Shown here piece by piece: positions 56,338 through 64,000 of a DNA stretch of 64,000 nucleotides. The notes beneath the pieces are model-generated. The model was given only the letters and a program-made list of their open reading frames with translations. It searched no databases and was not told the origin of the DNA. The stretch covers positions 29,847,501 to 29,911,500 of the forward strand of contig AP031355.1 in NCBI GenBank assembly GCA_037833965.1. Direction: 5' to 3'. Position 1 is the first letter of the stretch; each line of letters begins with the position of its first letter. A program made the translations under genes and the position numbers. This DNA comes from Marchantia polymorpha subsp. ruderalis. Taxonomy: Eukaryota; Streptophyta; Marchantiopsida; Marchantiales; Marchantiaceae.

Positions 56338-59182
56338 CGGAACTAAAAGCCTATTTTTGCAACTGGCTTGTAGACTGCGACGACGTGTTGATTGAGCGCA
56401 TGGTGCAGGCATTGGTGGAGGGACTGGATTACGAACTGGTGGACATTGGACTGCTTCCGACGTGAAGATTTTTTATCAGGCGCCAATGCTGGTCGAGGCG
56501 GTACGGTATTGTACAAGACGGGTGTACTAAGATGAGCCGATTCTAAAGCCCGCACAGCGGCGCTACGTGGGCAGGTTCTGTCTGAAGGGCGCCGGTATCG
56601 TCCGGACAGACGCAGGACAGATGCCGGGCTGTGTGGTCAGGTTGGAGATGCAATCATGGCGCGTTGAATTGCAGGGCTCCGGGTTCGTTTAAGGTCAGCA
56701 CTCGGGCGAGCGGAAGGGCTCTGTACGGTACAGTCCAACCGCGGACCGCACAGTACAGAGCAGAACGTGGACCGCTCGTGTCAACCGCGCCGCATTGTGA
56801 GGTCGGCATGTCATGAAAAGTGGCGAGTTTGGGGTGTCTCACACTGCGGATTACTGCATTGCACTACACTGCACTGCATTTTGCTTATGTTATCACCGCC
56901 CAGGAACCCATGTCGCACAATTTCTAGTTGCAGTTCGCAATTTGCACTAATTCATGAGGAGATTTATGATACGTTTTGTTATCGTGCTCCGCATTGATAC
57001 CTGCAAAATCATTACCTTCTCGAAGGCTTAGTCGGTAGACCGCGGCAGTGACTCTTCTTGGGCACCGTGACTTGGTACTCTTCTTTACCCGCCACATTGT
57101 ACAGAGAGTTCGTTCCAGCGTTTAAATGTTGCCTAAATGTGAGCTTGCGCGATGTCCCTTGTATCCGACTGGAGCCACACTTTCGCAAATTAATGTCTTA
57201 TATTCAAGCATAAAACACATGGCAATATTGTAATCATTTTGGCATTGATAAAATAACTAAGCCCCTATTTGACTAAGCTGTGCTATTACTTTGCATTTCG
57301 ATTGATAGATTCGCTGCATGTTCAAGTATATTTGCTCTAAAATGCTAACATCGACTCTTTTGACATGATTGTAGGAAGAAGTAACCTCATGAGAGTTGAA
57401 GTAAAGTTTCGGACATCATGCGGATTATCCACTTGTTAATCATTTCAGGTCAGCGGATCTAGAGTCTGAAGAACACATGGAGCTGGCATAAATGTTTCAT
57501 GTGAAACATGCGGGGGAGATGTATGGAATACTCCAAAGGTTTGGATTCCTTCTCACTTGTCTTTATAAGTTTGTGATTATAAAATATCAACCATACATAA
57601 CGCAGATAATTAAATCAGTAGAATTTTACAATGATGAAGTCTAGAATACATCTCAAGAAGGACCGATAAACAAGGGATAAAAAACTTGAATTTTGATTAA
57701 GTCTTGATGGAAGACAGGTGTAGTGCGTGTTCGTCGTCTTGAAGTTATCGGATTGTCCGGAGGAAGATAGATCATTATCCAAAAGAAAACGAGCAAACCC
57801 AAGATATCAAGAAAAAGGTCTCAACAAGCAGATGCAGCTCACTCGAAAAACATTGTGTCATGTGAAGTTGGGATGATAGCATTATGACGCTTGACGGCAT
57901 CCTACAGTTTGCTGTTGGGAGATTGCATTGGGAAAAATACATATTGCAGTCAGGTTGAAAAGATTCAAAATTTAAGTATATTATTCAAGCATAATAAAGA
58001 AAAATTTATGTAGAGAAGTTGCTTAAGTGTAGTACCATAGTGAAGAGTTCTATGACTATATTATTTTTCTTTAGTAACATCACTTAATATTGGTCTAATT
58101 GTGATCTAATGACGATGATAGCGAAATGAGTCCGACTATAACTTGTAGGACATTCGGAGGAGATTTAATATGCTTGAGTGAACCTTCTTGTCCAAATAAC
58201 AAGTGCCAATATATAGGTTTTTGATATCTCTACACCTTGCTCAAACAAAGTTGCCGCTTTGTCTTAGCAACCTAGAGACTCGTAGAGACTTGAAATAGTT
58301 TGAGCGGAAGAGAGAGGAGTGATGTATACTTGATTTTGCAAAATTCAACGGTGTGAGCAGTTGCATACCCTGAACCCTATCTTGATGATGTCATTGACAG
58401 TTACAGCAGTGGATTAAAGTACTCTTTGACTGCCCCCAACTAACATTGTTAAATGGGTAAACTTGACCCTTGTTTAACATCTCAAACCTATTGGCTAAAT
58501 AAGATAAGGAGCAAGTCGAAAACGTTAGATGAATAGTGTATACGTTGGTCATCGTATTATTATTAAAAGATGTGTTAACCTTAATATACTTCAGCTAGTC
58601 TTTAAATATATAATGATGTTACATAGACATTATTTTCCTTCGACCTTGTCACATTAACATTGATTCATTTTGATAACTTCAAACTTTTGGTTGTACATCT
58701 CTCTCAAATTACTTAAACGAGTTTTCAATATCTTTGTCACTCTTCAGTCAAATTTATGAAATTCTTTAAACTCCACCATGCAACATTTGCATGATTAGAA
58801 TTATATACTCCATTGAAACTTCATAAATACAGGTAGCTTTCCAGGTAATTACGCATACGTTTAAGTATGCATCAAGGTTAAATACGAATTTTACTCTAAA
58901 AAAAAAGGATCTGGATTTTTTAATTCAACATGTCATTGATTGTCATAAGTTTTGAAGATAAGATTCTTGCACTTGAATATATTCAAACAACTTTCTAAGA
59001 TCATCAATTTTCTTTAGCCTCTTCTCAAACTTTGGAGGAGAGCAACTTATGTTATATGTCAACAATTTTTTTATAAAATGATTTCAAATTTTAAATACAA
59101 TTGTGTTTCCTAAACCCAAATCTGAACCTTGAAAGATAAAATGTCATCATCATTTCATCCTCTAGATTCTCTTCAACCATCT
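56338..59182. other. Unassigned sequence, no gene supported
   Basis: 56,338-57,000 is of mixed composition with a short inverted repeat (CTCTGTAC/GTACAGAG, 56,718-56,762). 57,000-59,180 is AT-rich. No frame above about 75 codons and no family match. Confidence 0.4.
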
Positions 59183-59450
59183 TCATATCTCCAAAAACTC
59201 TTCAACGGCTTTCAAAATTGCGATTGCAAATATCTCACTATATTTATTGTCGACATGAACAAATTTCTTAACCTCTTCTTGCCAATAGAAAGATTTGAAG
59301 TTGCTATTGGTTGTGCAACTTCCGATCACTAAATACTCCATCTCATTCATTGCTTCTCGATTGACTTCTAATGTCATTAATTTTGTCTTCACAGATACAT
59401 TTTTCATATACTTTGATGACATGGATTGCCAAAGTTTCTTTGATATAACT
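59183..59450 (-). pseudogene. Possible copia gag relic
   Basis: The minus strand reads KKLWQSMSSKYMKNVSVKTK then LMTLEVNREAMNEMEYL, similar in pattern to the UBN2/gag region of Ty1/copia elements (W-x-x-L-x-x-x-Y...K). Short and uncertain. Confidence 0.3.
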
Positions 59451-61065
59451 CAAAGTATTGATGAGATGAATTGAATTTCTATTTGCAATTTTAGTAGCAC
59501 CGCATTGTAATTTTTGTCCTATTTAGAATTTAGTTTAGATTTGTTTTTGTTTGTTCCACACCTTTTTGATAACTCCTTCACAAACATCATAGTCGCGGTC
59601 TAGAGATCTTTTTATTAAAAGCATATGTCTTCCTTAGTTTCTGTATGATATTGCATTGCTAAGAGTCATTGAGTCAATTAACCGGAGGTTTATTTGACAT
59701 TGCAACAAAACTAGAGGATTCAAAATTAATTCTTCAAAAGTACTCACCTATTGACTAAGTACACATTATACTTCCAGATCTAATTGCGCACTTAAGTGGA
59801 AGATTACTGTCATTGTGAATTATATTTTTTAATGTTTTCTTGAAAAATAAAATAAAATATTCATTCATGCATTATATGACATAATAATAAAAAAAATTTT
59901 GTTTTCAAAATTCATTGTCAATCTCAAAATTTTGTAAAATTATTATCAAATTTTATGCAACTATATATTTATATTTTAATTTAATATTAGAATTTTAAAT
60001 TAGAAAAAATTATATAAAAATAATTCTTACTTCTGTAAAATTTTATATTTTAGATTGAATTATTCAACACCTACTTTGTTATTGAATTCTAACTATATTT
60101 TTTCATCCAAAATTATTTGTGTCAATTTTGCAATATAAAAATAAATAATTGCCTCCTTTCTATGAATATTAATGTACTTTTTAAATTTTCAACTTTAAAA
60201 ATGTTATTAAAAAATCAAATCATTCAAGTTTTTCAATAATCAATTTCATATATAATTTTTATTTTATATGTCTTTCACATCTGTCATCAAAGCTTCATGA
60301 ATGTTTTAATATGATGAAAATATATTTCATTCATCCAAGGTTTTTCATTGATAAAAATATCATTATTAAAATATATCTCTAAAATTATAAAATTAATTCT
60401 AATTTGATTTTAAATACTTCTTTAATTTAAATATACTACTCATTAATATTGATGACTAGTAAAAAAATTTAATCTAATATGATATTAGAATAAAAAATTT
60501 AACCAATCAAGTATTAATATAATTTTACATGATATTTTGCAAATTTATCACTTCAAATTGAAATTATTTATAAATTATTGAATATCATATTTTTATATAT
60601 TTAAAATTTTCACAAAGAAAAAATCAGAACTTACTGGAGACAACACGCTGCGTTTTCAACTCGCGTCCATATCAACTTTTGACTGAATATACTGAATGTC
60701 ATATTATCCAACGATGTGACGATGTTTGAATCAAGTCTCGGTAATTTAAACTTTGATGCGCCGTTCGTTGATGTTTTTTCGAAACTTCTTGAGAAAGACG
60801 ATGATATCGAGTTTAAGGTCTCATATCAAGTACTGCAACATTACACCTATGGACAACGATGACATATGATTCACATCATCAAGATCACCACTAACTCTTC
60901 CGAACAGTCGTGTTTTGCCTATTCTACCCTGATGCAATCCTCCATGTGCTACCAGGATATTGATATCTTCGACATGGGAGGTTCAGACTCATCATACGAG
61001 TTACACATTTGTAGAGCACAGATTCCATCAATGAGAAGAATTCTGAACTGAAGCCTCAAAATAAT
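59451..61065. other. AT-rich stretch and copia linker region
   Basis: 59,800-60,640 is extremely AT-rich with nothing recognisable. 60,840-61,065 probably belongs to the variable region before the copia reverse transcriptase. Confidence 0.4.
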
Positions 61066-61555
61066 CCTCAATGGCAAACAGTTCAACATGAGGAATTTGA
61101 TACTCTCACTCAAAATCTCACCTGGAAATTAGTGGACCGACCTGCCGTCAAGCACATTCTCCACTCTAAGTGGGTCTACAAGGCAAAATCAGAGTTTAAT
61201 CTAACTAAAGTACGCCTCAAGATTCGTATCATTGCACATGGATTCAAGCAAAATTTGAGAATCTATTATAATGAGACTCTTGCACTTGTAGTTTTCAGGT
61301 CTACACTTTGATCAATGATTGCTCTATTTGTCACTTTATGATGAAAGCTCAATCACATGGATATGATTAACGCTTTTCTCAACGGCAAGCTTAAAGAACG
61401 CATCTATATGGAACAACCTCATGGGTTTGCTATATCAGGCCATGAGAATAAAGTCAGCCAATTGAATTGATTGCTTTATGGCTTGAAATGATCTCCTCGA
61501 CAGTGGTATGAGGAGATTGACAATCATTGTAGTAAATCTGGATGGATGTAACTAT

Positions 61556-62010
61556 TTTACGATAATTAGAATTAAAGTAGGTTTTACTCTAATTGTTGAT
61601 ATAGATATTTTAGCGTGCACTAATCATAGCTGCCACGTCAACGATCCGTGCGCTTGGTAGCTAGAGAGTAGGTGTGTTAGTTGACAATGCCACGTCAGCG
61701 ATCCGTGTGCTTGTTCGGTAAGGATTGAGTGTGTTAGTTGGGAGCGCCACGTCAGCAATCCGTGTGCTTGTTAGGGTTATCCGACATATCATCCATCCAC
61801 TATGAGTGGGATAGATGGTGGGGATAAGATCTTATCACATTGTACTGGTTGGTGAGAGCTATATAAGAGAGAGAAGAACCATTGTTGGTATCTTTTATCT
61901 TCAGAGTTTATGTTCTCATCTTCAAATGAACTTCTCTCTAAACCCCAATGTTACAATGCACTCGTAATGAGCTCAATCCCTATCTGTATTTTCTAAAAGA
62001 GAGTGACCCC
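61556..62010 (+). mobile_element. LTR-like insert inside the copia reverse transcriptase
   Basis: About 450 bp separates the RT motifs WYEEI and YIDDL, which should be close together. It contains the 3 x 57 bp repeat, a CTATATAAGAGAGAG promoter-like element (61,859-61,873) and pyrimidine-rich sequence after it, as in copia LTRs. Ends and target duplication not resolved. Confidence 0.5.
61632..61780. repeat. Three tandem repeats of 57 bp
   Basis: GCCACGTCA.CGATCCGTG.GCTTG recurs at 61,632, 61,689 and 61,746, exactly 57 bp apart each time. Confidence 0.85.
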
Positions 62011-63096
62011 ATCAAGTTTGATGCTCTACATTGACGATCTGCTTATCTATGGTAGTAGCAAGAAAGAGTTGTTGAAATCAAGTTGCAACTTGATCAAAAG
62101 TATAAGATGAAGGATTTGGGGCTTTTGAACCGTTGCCTCCATTGACTTTGTGCGCACAATTGACAGCAGGTCTTCCGGAACTAGCATGGCTAGAGCATGA
62201 AGCTTCTCAAGGAGTGCAATATTGAGCCACAAATGATCAAAATCATCCACTTACCAATAGGATTTGTACTGGAGGCAGATACCCAGACGACATCAATCGA
62301 CAGTTTTGAGCATACTTTCACATCGTAGGTAAATTGATTTTTTTATGTCACACTCGCCATGACATTTCCTATGTTCATCATGAGTACTTACATGCACTCA
62401 CCACAAGATGTTCATTGGAGTGCACTTCAACACATACTTTGTTATTAAAATTACATCATAGATCTAGGCATTCTAATTGATACCTCTAGTGAGAACACTC
62501 TCCATGGATTTACCGACTTTGATTATGTGAGTTGCAAAAGTACTAAAAGTTTGGTTGGTTTGTACATATAGAGAACATGTTACCTGGTTTAGCAAGCAAC
62601 AATCAAGTGTGAGTGACAACACCACCGAAGCTGAATAGCTCTCGGAAGCAGCTTAGGAGGACGTCTACATCCGCAGACTACTCAACGAGTTAAAAGTTCT
62701 TAATTTACTCAAGGTTTCCATCTCCTACTGGAACATGTGCATGAAGACCTCGCTTTTGCATCTACATCAACTTTGGGTGATCTGCAATGATAAAGTGATA
62801 AATGGGGTGCTCTTAAATAGCCAAGAACCCAAAGTTTCATGCTAGGACCAAACATACAGAGGTCAAGCATCGCTTTATTTGTGAAAGGCTACTAGCGGAA
62901 AAAATTCAGCTCAAGTACGAGAATACAGACGATAAATCCAATAGAACTCTTGACCACATCGTTATCCAAGCACAAGTTTGAAAAGATACTTTATTGGACT
63001 CCGCTCTTTGCAAGATGTACAACATGAACATCTGATGACGAATACTGATTTGTGCGATTGTCATGCCGAATGTACCGATGTTTCTTCGAGAGGGGG

Positions 63097-63810
63097 TGTT
63101 GTTTGATGTTACTTCACAAGGTATATCACATCTATCTAGTTAGGCTAAGCCGATAGGAAAAGACTATATTTCTTGTACTGTATTCCACTTAAATAAATTG
63201 ACATCTTAGACCTTTAGTTTACGAGTTCCACAATGACCACTTGATTTTAATTTTTGTTTTTTTATTAGGCGTGTTGCCTCCGCTTATTGGATAGTTCTAC
63301 TCTTAAGTCCACCAACACTTGCCACCTAGGGTTGATAACAGGTCAAAATCTTCAATACAAAGGGCGAGAATTTTTTTGTACACTATTGAATCTATTACAT
63401 GTGGCATCAACTCCTAACGCACGGTGCGCTCTATTTGCAATCCGTCCGCAACCACAAATTACTTTATTTCAGTAGCTACATTTTTCTTTCTTGGCTAGCT
63501 TGAAAAAATCATTGATGGTCAAAGGTTTTTCTTATTTTTCTTTCTTCCCTAAAGATTTATTTTTTAATTTCTTCTTTTACTTATCAAAATATATTTTCTT
63601 TAGTTGACTTTTTGTCAAACATATGCATGAATTCAAAAGATTTGTTAAATTTTACTTTACTTCCTTTTGCTATTTTTACAGCAAGAGCTTTGCATTTTTT
63701 TAAGAAATTTTCATCCTTAATGACTGTGGCATGAATATAGTTTTCGCCTTCGGCCTTTTTTCTTCCTTGAGAGTCATTACATTCTCCTTGTATTTTGCAA
63801 CAATCTTCAC
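63097..63810. other. Probable start of copia 3' LTR, then unassigned AT-rich sequence
   Basis: TGTTGTTTGATGTTAC follows the purine tract. The LTR's far end is not identified, as no second copy is in the window. Confidence 0.4.
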
Positions 63811-63969
63811 GACCTCTTGCATGACACCATCATCAGCTCCACAGTTTGCTCAACCAAAATCATCTTGTTTCATCTCATTGCCACGGTCAGACCTCTTCCA
63901 TGACACCCTGATCACCATCAGTTCCCTAGTTTGCTCAACCATATTCATTTCACTTATTCTCATTGCCAA
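63811..63969. repeat. Diverged tandem duplication, 79-bp period
   Basis: GACCTCTT.CATGACACC starts both units (63,811 and 63,890) and TTTGCTCAACCA follows in both. The minus strand is largely open through it, so it may be part of a decayed ORF. Confidence 0.6.
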
Positions 63970-64000
63970 GACTGGATCAATTGTGATGATTGTGCTCGCA

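Larger units (their letters stand above)
61066..63096 (+). mobile_element. Decayed Ty1/copia pol: reverse transcriptase and RNase H, split by an insert
   Basis: Reading the plus strand: LTWKLVDRP, HSKWVYKAKS, IIAHGFKQ, AFLNGKLKERIYMEQPHGF, LLYGLK and SPRQWYEEI are the ordered copia RT motifs (61,115-61,540). After an insert comes LMLYIDDLLIYG (62,018-62,055), the catalytic YxDD box, then RNase H pieces (QQSSVSDNTTEAE, YIRRLLNELK) and the tail KHRFICERL-like and QLKYENTDDKSN. A purine tract GAGAGGGGG (63,088-63,096) directly precedes TGTTGTTTG, the likely start of the 3' LTR. Many stops and frame changes: dead. Confidence 0.85.

Noticed and set aside
1..64000. tRNA, rRNA or CRISPR loci
   Set aside because: No cloverleaf with proper A and B boxes, no rRNA-like stretch and no regularly spaced repeat array with unique spacers was seen by eye.

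Overview
This is plant nuclear DNA, most likely from a bryophyte and probably a liverwort such as Marchantia. That assignment is an inference. It rests on intronless germin-like proteins of an unusual cysteine-free type, a nuclear copy of a mitochondrial rps19 whose protein matches the liverwort form as I remember it, and a decayed repeat ORF resembling an abundant Marchantia repeat family. No prokaryotic feature (operon, Shine-Dalgarno site, CRISPR) is present.

The first 50 kb is a tandem array of large, diverged duplicated units. A full unit reads: AT-rich spacer D; a 185-186 bp tandem repeat with a palindromic core; a relic on the minus strand resembling a protein kinase N-lobe; a broken reading frame here called psiX; germin-like gene A (minus strand); a shared divergent promoter of about 1.34 kb; germin-like gene B (plus); an AT-rich spacer; germin-like gene C (plus); a decayed fourth germin-like gene D; and AT-rich spacer F. 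Unit 1 (1 to about 17,850, left end outside the window) has A, B, C and pseudo-D. Unit 2 (about 19,450-30,509) has only A and B and stops abruptly at a LINE fragment. Unit 3 (about 32,550-48,390) has A, B and C but has lost D. A more diverged D spacer (48,395-49,930) follows. There are seven intact germin-like genes (3 A, 3 B, 2 C would be eight, but unit 2 has no C, so 3 A + 3 B + 2 C = 8 intact genes in all) and one pseudogene. All eight encode secreted cupins of 209-213 residues with a complete metal site (H, H, E, H); copies of one type differ by only a few residues.

Comparing the units exposes later insertions as filled versus empty sites: a 1,217 bp solo LTR with 5-bp target duplication (unit 1), a 3.44 kb decayed retroelement insert (unit 1), a 66 bp insert with 7-bp duplication (unit 3), a GC-rich insert of about 180 bp (unit 2), a hAT-like element with 8-bp target duplication (left of unit 2, its right end also left of unit 3), and a stretch of about 2.2 kb carrying the mitochondrial rps19 fragment (left of unit 2).

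From 51.2 to 54.6 kb the DNA is GC-rich and holds one clear single-copy gene: a type II membrane protein of about 602 residues resembling DUF1647-type putative glycosyltransferases. From 54.6 kb on I see no convincing host gene: a 40-bp minisatellite, a perfect 17-bp-arm hairpin, AT-rich sequence, and a decayed Ty1/copia pol gene (about 61,066-63,096) split by an LTR-like insert with three 57-bp repeats.

In function, the germin-like genes would feed secreted, cell-wall metal-binding enzymes (superoxide dismutase or oxidase-like activities are known in the family). Each A/B pair sits head to head and may be co-regulated. No undescribed multi-gene system was found; the novelty is the array architecture, the cysteine-free germin subtype and the layered insertions.
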